Below are positions 1 through 7,332 of a stretch of DNA of 8,769 nucleotides, in pieces (the stretch's first letter is position 1; each line of letters starts with the position of its first letter). The stretch lies in contig CAMCFL010000099.1 of assembly GCA_945873715.1 (NCBI GenBank), forward strand, positions 1 through 8,769, given 5' to 3'. A program made the position numbers and the translations under genes. This DNA comes from Akkermansia muciniphila. GTDB lineage: Bacteria > Verrucomicrobiota > Verrucomicrobiia > Limisphaerales > UBA9464. The notes beneath the pieces were generated by a model. That model was not told the DNA's origin. It was given only the letters and a program-made list of their open reading frames with translations, and did not search any database.

Positions 1-447
1 GGCTTCCAGGGCGTTCCTCCGCGCGAAGATCGCCTGATCACCGAAGAGGCGTCCGGTCATCCGGAAGAACAGCCTGGATCGGAAACCATCACCCCATCGG
101 AGCAAGGCAGGGCCGTCACGGAATCGCTTTTGAAATCCTCCCCCGACGACGTCGTGGGATTCGAGAGCAGCGAGGACGGCGGCGAGGGCGTTCGGCGGGA
201 GCCACGTATCCGCGTGGACCAGAAGAAGGGCTTCGGCGGAACTGGCGGCGATGCCCGCCGCCAGTTGTCGCCCCCGTCCTGGAGAGCCTTCAATGACCCG
301 GGCCCCGGCCGCGCAGGCCATGGCAACGGTGGCGTCGAAGCTTCCGCCGTCGGAGACGATCACCTCTGCCCCGGGACCGATGGCCGCCAGGGTGGCGGGC
401 AACGCGTGGGCCTCGTTCAGGGTGGGGATGACCACACTGACGGTCAT
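1..447 (-). CDS. Family-2 glycosyltransferase, TIGR04283-like (partial, N-terminal 149 aa)
   Basis: A reading frame opens at ATG 447 and stays open to the left edge, so the C-terminus is missing. The first 149 residues match a GT-A fold family-2 transferase. The N-terminal strand and loop read VVIPTLNEA (residues 5-13), followed by SDGGSFDAT (32-40), the nucleotide-sugar region. GRGRQLAAG is at 57-65, an acidic metal-binding-type motif VHADT at 77-81, VGGGF at 101-105 and GDQAIFARR at 136-144. This order (SDGGS, GRGxQ, HADT, GGxF, GDQAIF) is typical of the TIGR04283 group, compact cytoplasmic transferases of unproven substrate, usually about 220-240 aa, so roughly two thirds is present. The start lies 16 bases after the stop of the PfkB kinase, suggesting co-transcription. 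No clear ribosome binding site precedes it. The GT2 fold is near certain. The subgroup is likely and the substrate unknown. Confidence 0.88.
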   Translation of the reverse strand, partial: MTVSVVIPTLNEAHALPATLAAIGPGAEVIVSDGGSFDATVAMACAAGARVIEGSPGRGRQLAAGIAASSAEALLLVHADTWLPPNALAAVLAALESHDVVGGGFQKRFRDGPALLRWGDGFRSRLFFRMTGRLFGDQAIFARRNALEA

Positions 448-463
448 GGCCTGGGGAGTTGGC

Positions 464-1369
464 TCAGAAGCTCGAGATTTTCTCGAGTTCGCGAACGCGC
501 GCCTGGATCTCGGCTTTGGTCACCTTGGTGGTGGCGGTCAGGCCGAAACCTTCGCAGCAGAATGAAGCCACCACCGCGCCGTGCAGGATGGCGCGACGGA
601 GGTGGTCATCGACACTCCCCCGCTTCTGGCTGGCGAGGTAGCCCATCAGGCCGCCGACGAACGAATCACCGGCACCGGTCGGGTCGACCACCTTCTTCAA
701 CGGGTAGGCCGGGCCGACGAACAATCCCTTGGGGGAAGACAGGATCGAACCGTGCTCACCCTTCTTGATGATGACGTAGCGGGGGCCGAGCTTGTGGATC
801 CTGGGGAGGGCGTTGACGACGTTGTCTTCCTCGGTGAGTTGGCGTGCCTCGGAATCGTTGAGGACGAGACAGTCGATGCGCTTGAGCAGGCGGAGCACGT
901 CGGCGAGGGCGATGTTCAGCCACAGGTCCATGGTATCGGCCACGACGAACTTTGACTTGGTCACCTGATCGAGCACGCGGTGCTGGACCTGAGGCGAGAT
1001 GTTCGCGAGCAGGACGTAGGGGACGGTCTCATGGTCGCCGGGGATGGCCGGTTGCCAGGTCTCGATCACACCGAGGACCGTTTCCAGGGTGCGACGGTTG
1101 TTCATGTTGACCTCGTATTCACCGGACCAGTGAAACGTCCGGCCGCCCTTCACCCGCTCGAGGCCCTTGAGGCAGAGCCCGTGCTTCTCGTAAAGCTGGA
1201 TGTATTTCTTCGGGAAATCCTCGCCTACCACGCCCACCAGTTTGGTTGGGGCGAAAAACGAGGCGGCCACCGCCGCGTGGCTCGCGGATCCCCCGAGCAG
1301 TTTCGGGTTCTCCCGTTTTGGGGTCTTGATCGAATCCAACGCCGTCGTGCCGACAACTAGAACGCTCAT
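464..1369 (-). CDS. PfkB-family carbohydrate/nucleoside kinase
   Basis: A 301-aa protein of ribokinase/PfkB type that transfers phosphate from ATP to a hydroxyl of a sugar or nucleoside in the cytoplasm. The N-terminal strand SVLVVGTTALDSI opens the protein. The substrate-side glycine motif LLGGSASHAA is at 24-33. NDSEA at 171-175 and KKGEHG at 202-207 are the usual central elements. The second PfkB signature DPTGAGDSFVGG is at 229-240, with the GAGD anion hole and the presumed catalytic base Asp235. Family lengths are about 290-330 aa, so it is complete. I chose ATG 1369 because the conserved first strand begins there. A TTG at 1429 overlaps the stop of the upstream membrane-protein gene and would add 20 residues with no family similarity. 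The kinase class is secure. The substrate is not: ribokinase-, adenosine kinase- and heptose kinase-like roles are all possible. Lying between two glycosyltransferase-like genes, it may supply a phosphorylated sugar, which is inference. Confidence 0.93.
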   Translation of the reverse strand: MSVLVVGTTALDSIKTPKRENPKLLGGSASHAAVAASFFAPTKLVGVVGEDFPKKYIQLYEKHGLCLKGLERVKGGRTFHWSGEYEVNMNNRRTLETVLGVIETWQPAIPGDHETVPYVLLANISPQVQHRVLDQVTKSKFVVADTMDLWLNIALADVLRLLKRIDCLVLNDSEARQLTEEDNVVNALPRIHKLGPRYVIIKKGEHGSILSSPKGLFVGPAYPLKKVVDPTGAGDSFVGGLMGYLASQKRGSVDDHLRRAILHGAVVASFCCEGFGLTATTKVTKAEIQARVRELEKISSF

Positions 1370-1425
1370 GATGCCTGAAATATGCTTCGTGACCGGGCGA
1401 AAGGAACGGTTCCGGGGGGCTGGCG

Positions 1426-3000
1426 TCAACGATGCGTTTCAATCGGGCCTTTGTTTCCCGGCAACCGACGGCTCAAGACCTGGAAGTTTCCATGCTCCAT
1501 TCGGACTTCCCATTCCGGCGACTGCGCCTGCGTCGATCCGGTCCGTACCACCAGGAACCGCGCTCGGAGGGACGGATCCTGCGGCACCGGGTCGCAGCGT
1601 CTGGGTGGCTCGTCGCCCGATCCGGAGAGCAGCGGGCGGCCGACTGCACAGTAGAGGTCGAAACCGCTCACACCGGTGCCCACGATCTCGGTTGCCGGCA
1701 CATTTTCCCGGATCCACCGCCCGATGGCCGCGAGCTCCATCGCCTCCTTTTCCAGTGAGGGATTCAGAGTCATCCGGGCAAACAGGAGGTTGGAAATCGC
1801 CATGCCGGCCAGGACGATCGCTGGCAAACAGAGGTGCAGTGCCGGCTTTTTTGACACCCAACCGAGGCTGGTCCAGCCCCGCCAGACCCAGCGCACGACC
1901 CAAGGAACCAAAAAGATCGCGGCGCGCGATCCCATGGCGAATGGCCACACGACGAGTTGCAGGAGATAGAACCCGATAACCGTCAGCACGCCGGCGTCTC
2001 CGCGACTCCGACCGACGAGATATCCGCGTACCGCCAAGGCCATGGTCCCCAGCCCGGCGATGATCTGAATTCCTTGGGCCGCGCCGCTCAGAGGGGTGGA
2101 CCGGATGCGCCGAGCATCGGGGATCCGCGCCAGCGCGTCGCTCAGGAGTCCGACGAAACTCTGCCCTCCCAAATGCTCCCAAATCTGCTCCAGCCCCAGT
2201 CGGACCGCGCCGGAAGCTCCACCGAGTTCCTCCCAGCGACTGACCAGGTAGGCGAGGTATCCACCCTGGGGCGACTTGGGTTGGATCGCCCACAACGCCA
2301 CTGCTGCTCCCACGGGGAGGACGAATCCCGCCAGATTGCGTCCTCGCCGCAGGCCGCCGCCCCAGACGCCTGCCACGAGGATTCCACCGATGATTCCGGC
2401 GGCGGCCGAGCGGGCCAGATACATCAGCGCGGCGAGGCAACCCAGGCCCAGCCACCATCGCGCGGCGCGCCAGCCTGGATCGGCATCGTTTGGACGTCTC
2501 CAATACCACCCGGCCATTGCCCCGACCAGCAGGAGGAACAGCGGTTCCGCCATGCAGAAAACGGTCACCATCTGCCAGCATCCCGACCATCCAAGCACCC
2601 AGCCCGTCAGGCCGGCCAACCACGGGGGCAGGCCTCGGCGGATCCACTCGAAGTAGACCAGCAGAAGCCCACCGATTCCGATGGCCTGCATCCACGCATG
2701 CAGCAGTCCAAGATTCGCCGGGTATTCCGGTTGCACCCTCCACACCCAGGACAGGAGCGCCGAATGAAGGGGTGGATAGGTGGTGATGGGCGGGGCGCCG
2801 ATGGCACTGACCATCCGGTACCCACGTCCCGTGCCGATCGATTCCGCGCCGGCGAGATAACTGGCCCCGTCCAGTTGGGCGGAATGGAGGGGCGGCGTCA
2901 CCCAGATGGATCCAACGGTGACGAGCAGCGTCATCAGTGCCGCCCACGCCCAGACCGTTCGGGGGGAGGGCGTGGGGACAGTTTTCGAGTGTGGGTCCAT
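1426..3000 (-). CDS. Polytopic membrane protein, putative GT-C-fold glycosyltransferase
   Basis: A 524-aa integral membrane protein. After a short polar N-terminus, residues 16-34 form the first membrane segment. A loop follows with Asp44 in LDGASYLAGAESI, then TTYPPLHSALLS (73-84). An acidic residue soon after helix 1 followed by a YPP motif is the pattern of GT-C enzymes (PMT, ArnT and related GT39/GT83 proteins) that use polyprenyl-phosphate sugars on the outer face of the membrane. Further hydrophobic segments lie near 98-118, 124-140, 143-166, 182-215, 223-239, 309-327, 336-354, 360-376 and 388-406. A soluble C-terminal part (about 412-524) carries IGRWIRENVPATEIV and VGRPLL, a WIRENxP...GRP pattern common in these proteins. 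ATG 3000 is the only usable start: an in-frame TGA lies just upstream at 3021-3019. It follows dnaE2 by 52 bases. Membrane location is sure. Glycosyltransferase activity is a family-level inference with no substrate assignable. Confidence 0.8.
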   Translation of the reverse strand: MDPHSKTVPTPSPRTVWAWAALMTLLVTVGSIWVTPPLHSAQLDGASYLAGAESIGTGRGYRMVSAIGAPPITTYPPLHSALLSWVWRVQPEYPANLGLLHAWMQAIGIGGLLLVYFEWIRRGLPPWLAGLTGWVLGWSGCWQMVTVFCMAEPLFLLLVGAMAGWYWRRPNDADPGWRAARWWLGLGCLAALMYLARSAAAGIIGGILVAGVWGGGLRRGRNLAGFVLPVGAAVALWAIQPKSPQGGYLAYLVSRWEELGGASGAVRLGLEQIWEHLGGQSFVGLLSDALARIPDARRIRSTPLSGAAQGIQIIAGLGTMALAVRGYLVGRSRGDAGVLTVIGFYLLQLVVWPFAMGSRAAIFLVPWVVRWVWRGWTSLGWVSKKPALHLCLPAIVLAGMAISNLLFARMTLNPSLEKEAMELAAIGRWIRENVPATEIVGTGVSGFDLYCAVGRPLLSGSGDEPPRRCDPVPQDPSLRARFLVVRTGSTQAQSPEWEVRMEHGNFQVLSRRLPGNKGPIETHR

Positions 3001-3052
3001 CGCGGCGCTGGTGCTGTTTCATGAGGCGGAGGAATCCCCGCCCTTGGAACGT

Positions 3053-6000
3053 TCAACCGAAGTCGTGTGAAGCAGAGGTGGCAAGGCGGAAATCGATCCA
3101 GTCGAACTTCTCGGCCTTTACGTGGACGGTGCCATTGCGGGTTTCGGCAACGCCTTCGATCAGCAGGAACGGTTCGGAGGTGATCAGCAGGCGATTGGCT
3201 TCGAAAAGCGGCGGCGAGACGATGATGTTGGAGATGCCGGTCTCGTCTTCGAGGCTGAGGAAGCACACTCCCTTGGCGGTGCCGGGTCGTTGACGACAGA
3301 TCACCTGACCCGCCACCCGGATCCGCAAGCGATCCTTTACCTGGCGGAGATCGGCTGCCGTCCAGACGTCCGGGAGCTTCGCCCGAAGGAGGGACATCGG
3401 ATGTTCGCCGGTGCTGAGGCGCAGGCCGGAATAGTCGGCACGAAGGCGTTCGAGGGGATCCATCGGGGCCAGCGGACCCGGGTCTGACGGAGCACCGTGG
3501 ATCGGAGCTTCGTCGAAGAGTTCGTCGGGATGCAGCGCCTTGCCGGATTCCCAGAGCGCGGCCCGGCGGTGCGCCGCCAGGGCGTTGAGAGCGCCGGTTT
3601 CCGCGAGGGTGCTGAGTTCGTCGGGCGTCAGCCGTACGCGCCGGCGGAAGTCGTCCATCGATCGGAAGGAGCCGGTCTCAGCGCGGGCCTGGACGATGGC
3701 GGCGGCGTGATCGCGGCGGAGGCCCTGGACCTGGCCGAGGCCGAGCCGGAGATGGCTGTCGGGTTCGATGACGCAGGCTTCGATCGAGCGTTGGATGCAG
3801 ACGGGGCGGACCCGGACGCCGTGACGTCGGGCGTCCTGGACGAGTGTGGCGGGGGAGTAGAAACCCATGGGCTGGTTGTTGAGCAGGGCGCAGTAGAATT
3901 CCTGCGGACGATGGGCCTTGAGCCAGGCGCTGGCGTAGGAGAGGTGGGCAAAGCTGATCGCATGGGACTCGGGAAACCCGTAGAGGGCGAAGGAACCGAC
4001 AGCCTGGACGATTCGGTCGGCGACCTCGGCATTCACCCCACGGGCCGCCATGGCATCGCGGAGCTTCGCTGTGACCCGGAGCATTTTCTCGTCGGATCGA
4101 TGGAAGCTGATGGCTCGTCGGAGTTCCTCCGCTTCGGCCCCGTCGAACCCGGCCATGGCCATGGCCATGGCGAGCATCTGCTCCTGGAACAGGGGAATGC
4201 CGAGGGTCCGCTCCAGAACGGGACGCAATCTTTCATCGTAGTAGGTGACCGGCTCGGAGCCTTCCCGGCGGCGCAGGTAGGGATGGGCGAGATCGCCCTG
4301 GATGGGGCCGGGTCGGATGATGGCGATCTGGATGACCAGGTCGTAGAAGACCCGGGGTTTGAGCCTTGGAAGCGTGGCCATCTGGGCCCGGCTCTCGACC
4401 TGGAACACGCCGATGGTGTCGGCCCGGCGAAGCATCTCGTAGGTGAGGTCGTCATCCTCGGGCAATTGGGCGAGGTCGACCGGACGCTGCCGCCCGGCGC
4501 AGAGGGTGATGCAATCCTGGATGGCCGCCATCATGTCGAGGCCCAGCAGGTCGACCTTGATGATGCCGAGATCCTCGCAGTCGTCCTTGTCCCACTGGCA
4601 GACCACCCGCCCGGGCATGGCGGCATTTTCCAGAGGGACGATGCGGTCGAGGGTGTCCTGACAGATGATCATGCCGCCGGTGTGCTGGCCGAGGTGACGT
4701 GGCAGGCGCCGGATCTGGCTGTAGATCTGCGCAAAGGCCGGCGCACGCGGGTGAGTGCGCGGCAGGCCCGCCTTCTCCATCTGCTCGATGAGGTCGAGGG
4801 TGTTTGGGAAATCCCCGCTGGCGAACAGGGCGGAGAAGCGGTCGAGGACATCGCCCGGCAGGTGGAGGGCCTTGCCAATCTCGCGGGCGGCGGAACGTCC
4901 GCGATAGGTGATGACGGTGGCGGTCATGGCGGCTCCCCGCGGGCCGTAGCGCCGGTAGACTTCCTGGATCACCTGCTCCCGCCGCTCGCCCGAGGGGAGA
5001 TCAATGTCGATGTCGGGCCAGCCCTTGCGTCCTTCGCTGAGGAAACGTTCGAAGAGGACGTTGAAGCGGACGGGATCGACGGCGGTGATGCCGAGGCAGA
5101 AGCAGACGGCGGAATTGGCGGCACTGCCCCGGCCTTGGGCGAGGATGCCGTTCTCGCGGCAGTAGCGGACCAGGTCGGCCACCAGCAGGAAGTAGCCGGC
5201 AAAGCCCAGCTTCCCGATCAGGGCGAGTTCCTTGTCGAGGAGGGTCCGGACCTTTCCCGGCACTCCCTTCGGGTAACGCTTTCGCGCCCCGGCCGCCGTC
5301 CAGTCGCGCAGGAGCGATTCCATCGTTTCGCCGGGACCGGTGGGATGGGTGGGGAAACGGTAGCCGAGATCGGCAAAGGTGAAGGGAAGCCGTTCGGCGA
5401 GGCGGACGGTGTTGGAGACGGCCTGCGGCAGGTCGGCGAACAGCGCCTGCATGTGTTCCGGCGGGACGAGATGCCGGCCGTCGTTGACGGAGAGCAGGGA
5501 TCCCGCCTGGTCCAGGTGGGTGTGGTGCCGGAGACAGGTGAAGACATCCAGGGCCGCGCGGGCCTCGGGGGCGGCGTGGAGCACTCCGTTGGTGGCGAGG
5601 AGGGGCAGACGCTCCGCCGCCGCGAGATCGATCAGGGCGCGGTTCACGCGTTCTTCTCCACGGCGTCGATGGCGCTGGATCTCGACAAACAGATTCCCGG
5701 ATCCGAAGGCCTCGCGCAGGCGGCGGACGGTTTCGACCGGTGGGAGGGATCCCCCGGTGAGGGCGCGGTGGAGCGGGCCTTCCTCGTCCCCGGTCAGTGC
5801 CACCAACCCTTCGGCATGGGCGGGGAGCTCGGACCAGAGGATGCGTCCCTCGCCCTTCGGTGCGCGGAGATGGGCGGTGGTGAGGAGTCGGCTGAGGTTC
5901 TCGTAGCCGGTGCGCGTTGCGACCAGGACCGGGAGTGCAGAGTCATCCTCGAGCAGCAGTTCAGCGCCCAGAATGGGGCGGATGCCGGCTTCGCGGGCGA

Positions 6001-6169
6001 CACTCGCGAGGCGGGGCGCGCCGTAGAGCCCCATGCGATCGCACAGTCCGATCGCCGGGAGTCCGAGGCGGGCGGCGGTGTCGGCCAGCGTTTCGGGAAG
6101 GGACGCAGCCCGCAGGAAGCTGAAGGCGCTTCGGGCGTGCAGTTCGATGTAGGGGGCGGATTTCAGCAG
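3053..6169 (-). CDS. dnaE2: Error-prone DNA polymerase III alpha subunit DnaE2 (non-canonical start)
   Basis: A C-family polymerase for lesion bypass and damage-induced mutagenesis, about 1038 aa, the usual DnaE2 length. Using the internal ATG at 6034 as residue 1, the N-terminal PHP domain extends upstream of it (YIELHARSAFSFLRAAS). QGRGSAANS is at 300-308 and the catalytic PDIDID motif at 340-345 (Asp341, Asp343). The third aspartate is Asp495 in KVDLLGL (493-499). FQVES is at 544-548, ESHAISFAHLSY at 689-700 and NNQPMGFYSPATLVQDA at 719-735, a DnaE2 hallmark. A helix-hairpin-helix region follows, and a C-terminal OB-fold near 905-980. The PHP HxH motif reads H-A-R, so it is probably degenerate. 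The homology starts at about 6151, but no in-frame ATG, GTG or TTG exists between the TGA at 6190-6188 and ATG 6034. I chose tandem CTG codons (6169/6166) as likeliest. A conventional caller would give 3053-6034. No imuA or imuB is adjacent. Confidence 0.9.
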   Translation of the reverse strand: MLKSAPYIELHARSAFSFLRAASLPETLADTAARLGLPAIGLCDRMGLYGAPRLASVAREAGIRPILGAELLLEDDSALPVLVATRTGYENLSRLLTTAHLRAPKGEGRILWSELPAHAEGLVALTGDEEGPLHRALTGGSLPPVETVRRLREAFGSGNLFVEIQRHRRRGEERVNRALIDLAAAERLPLLATNGVLHAAPEARAALDVFTCLRHHTHLDQAGSLLSVNDGRHLVPPEHMQALFADLPQAVSNTVRLAERLPFTFADLGYRFPTHPTGPGETMESLLRDWTAAGARKRYPKGVPGKVRTLLDKELALIGKLGFAGYFLLVADLVRYCRENGILAQGRGSAANSAVCFCLGITAVDPVRFNVLFERFLSEGRKGWPDIDIDLPSGERREQVIQEVYRRYGPRGAAMTATVITYRGRSAAREIGKALHLPGDVLDRFSALFASGDFPNTLDLIEQMEKAGLPRTHPRAPAFAQIYSQIRRLPRHLGQHTGGMIICQDTLDRIVPLENAAMPGRVVCQWDKDDCEDLGIIKVDLLGLDMMAAIQDCITLCAGRQRPVDLAQLPEDDDLTYEMLRRADTIGVFQVESRAQMATLPRLKPRVFYDLVIQIAIIRPGPIQGDLAHPYLRRREGSEPVTYYDERLRPVLERTLGIPLFQEQMLAMAMAMAGFDGAEAEELRRAISFHRSDEKMLRVTAKLRDAMAARGVNAEVADRIVQAVGSFALYGFPESHAISFAHLSYASAWLKAHRPQEFYCALLNNQPMGFYSPATLVQDARRHGVRVRPVCIQRSIEACVIEPDSHLRLGLGQVQGLRRDHAAAIVQARAETGSFRSMDDFRRRVRLTPDELSTLAETGALNALAAHRRAALWESGKALHPDELFDEAPIHGAPSDPGPLAPMDPLERLRADYSGLRLSTGEHPMSLLRAKLPDVWTAADLRQVKDRLRIRVAGQVICRQRPGTAKGVCFLSLEDETGISNIIVSPPLFEANRLLITSEPFLLIEGVAETRNGTVHVKAEKFDWIDFRLATSASHDFG
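4151..4171. repeat. Tandem hexamer (GGCCAT, 3.5 copies) inside dnaE2
   Basis: Three full copies and a half copy of GGCCAT run in tandem and encode the alternating Met-Ala stretch of QMLAMAMAMAGF (residues 619-630 numbered from ATG 6034) in DnaE2. Compared with the usual FQEQ...AGF spacing of the family, the stretch looks the normal length, so it appears to be a repeat within a conserved helix rather than an insertion. Confidence 0.75.
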
Positions 6170-6182
6170 ATTGGGGACCGGC

Positions 6183-6199
6183 CTGACTCAGGGAGTCAG
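6183..6199. repeat. Perfect 7-bp inverted repeat with 3-nt spacer at the acyltransferase/dnaE2 junction
   Basis: The plus strand reads CTGACTC (6183-6189), AGG (6190-6192), GAGTCAG (6193-6199): a perfect palindrome around a 3-base spacer. On the minus-strand transcript it would form a 7-bp hairpin with a CCU loop. It contains the acyltransferase stop codon (6198-6196) and the last in-frame stop before dnaE2 (6190-6188). It ends 13 bases before the probable CTG start at 6169. No U-run follows, so it is not a classical intrinsic terminator. It could be an operator, an RNA hairpin affecting translation, or chance. Confidence 0.7.
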
Positions 6200-7332
6200 T
6201 GACGGGCTTCGGATGGGTGCCGGGACGAGTCCATCAAGGCGGATCTGAGCCGGAGGGCGGGCCGTTCAATGCAGCGGTAGCTGATCCAGGCGGCGACGAG
6301 ACTGAGGAGAACCCGGACGGCAGGATCTCCCGGGAAAGTAGGAATCCACGGGAGCATGAATGGCATGTGCCAGAGGTACAGGCTGTAGCTGAGCTTGCCC
6401 AGGCCGGCGACGGCCGGGAATCCCAGCACCGCCTGTGCGGGAGGGCATCGCCCTTCGATCAGCACCTTGATTGCCAGAGCGGCACACAGGAGCTGGGCGG
6501 TCTCACTTGCCATGACGCCGATCGTTCCGAAGGGAAGTTTTTTGATGGAGAGATAGAGGAAGCCGACGATACCGAGGAGCAACCACGCACCCGGATACCG
6601 GGCTCGATCGAACAAACCGCGAAACCATGGGAGCGCCTGCAGTTGAGCAAGCAGCGCCCCCATCACGAGCGAGTCATAGATCAGATCCAATCGTCCGATC
6701 ATCATGGGTCCTCCTCCGGAGACCTTTGTCATCAGGTGCCGCCAGAGCGGGGCCGCCAGCACGAGGAAGAAGGTTGCACTCAGGCGGTGCCGCTTCGGCC
6801 AGAGGACGAGGAGGGCAGGCCAGACCAGATAGAACTGTTCCTCGACCGAAAGACTCCAGAAGTGTGCGGTCAGTCCCAGAGATCCGGGAGAAATCAGGTT
6901 GCGATAGAACAGCAGGGAACCCAGCCATTCGCCGGGATCGATGACTCCTCCCATCCACCAGAGAAGGGTCAATGTCACGGCAAGATAGGCGACTGCGGCC
7001 GGCAGGATTCGAAATGCGCGACGGCGGTAGTACGAGCCCAGCCGAATCTTGCCGGTGGATGACTCCTCACGGAGGAGGAGCGTACTGATCAGGAACCCGC
7101 TGATCACAAAGAAGAGCGTCACGCCATGAACCCCGGCTCCGGCCAGATGGGCCAGGAACTCGGTGGGGAAGAGCAATGGATCGAGGTGCAGATGGCTGAC
7201 GATGACCCACACGATCGCGATCGCTCTCAACCCATCCAGGCCGGGAATCCAGTCCACGCACGGGTCGAGGGGAGTACCCGATGTTGCGGGAGTCCCTTTC
7301 ATCGGGATTGTCGGGTGGCGCATACTTCCCAT
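6196..7332 (-). CDS. Membrane acyltransferase, family 3 (OafA/YrhL-like)
   Basis: A 378-aa polytopic membrane protein of the acyltransferase-3 family, which O-acylates carbohydrates such as O-antigen, exopolysaccharide or peptidoglycan. Visible motifs in order are IPGLDGLRAIAIVWVIVSH (29-47), containing the conserved Arg36 and His47, then FFVISGFLIS (74-83), YYRRRAFRILPA (101-112), HFWSLSVEEQFYLVWP (157-172) and LSYSLYLWHMP (314-324). About ten hydrophobic segments cover the protein. There is no C-terminal SGNH hydrolase domain, so this is the stand-alone membrane form. ATG codons at 7332, 7323 and 7302 are all possible, since the family core begins only at about residue 27. I kept the first, and none has a good ribosome binding site. 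It is the first gene of the minus-strand run and its TGA (6198-6196) lies within the inverted repeat in front of dnaE2. The family is secure and the acceptor molecule unknown. Envelope polysaccharide modification fits the neighbouring transferase genes. Confidence 0.93.
   Translation of the reverse strand: MGSMRHPTIPMKGTPATSGTPLDPCVDWIPGLDGLRAIAIVWVIVSHLHLDPLLFPTEFLAHLAGAGVHGVTLFFVISGFLISTLLLREESSTGKIRLGSYYRRRAFRILPAAVAYLAVTLTLLWWMGGVIDPGEWLGSLLFYRNLISPGSLGLTAHFWSLSVEEQFYLVWPALLVLWPKRHRLSATFFLVLAAPLWRHLMTKVSGGGPMMIGRLDLIYDSLVMGALLAQLQALPWFRGLFDRARYPGAWLLLGIVGFLYLSIKKLPFGTIGVMASETAQLLCAALAIKVLIEGRCPPAQAVLGFPAVAGLGKLSYSLYLWHMPFMLPWIPTFPGDPAVRVLLSLVAAWISYRCIERPALRLRSALMDSSRHPSEARH

Noticed and set aside
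1403..1413. Short palindrome GGAACGGTTCC between the GT-C-like and kinase genes
   Set aside because: Only five paired bases around one central base, no T-run, and expected by chance at this composition.
1370..1429. Upstream TTG (1429) as start of the PfkB kinase, overlapping the stop of the membrane-protein gene
   Set aside because: The 20 extra residues have no family similarity, and ATG 1369 directly precedes the conserved first strand.
1439..3022. A 527-codon minus-strand frame overlapping the GT-C-like gene in another frame
   Set aside because: It is Arg/Gly/Pro-rich, without membrane segments or motifs, and is the usual frame-shifted shadow of a GC-rich gene.
1957..3024. A 355-codon plus-strand frame opposite the GT-C-like gene
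   Set aside because: The translation is rich in Gln, Arg, Pro and Gly with no domain, while the minus strand encodes a coherent multi-span membrane protein.
3497..6202. A 901-codon open frame on the plus strand opposite dnaE2
   Set aside because: It lies entirely antisense to a gene with unmistakable polymerase motifs. Its translation is Gly/Asp/Glu-rich without any recognisable domain. Long antisense frames are common in GC-rich genes.
6035..7224. Two HIP1-like GCGATCGC octamers (6035-6042 and 7217-7224)
   Set aside because: Two copies are too few to call an iterated palindrome, and they are explained by the general GATC excess.
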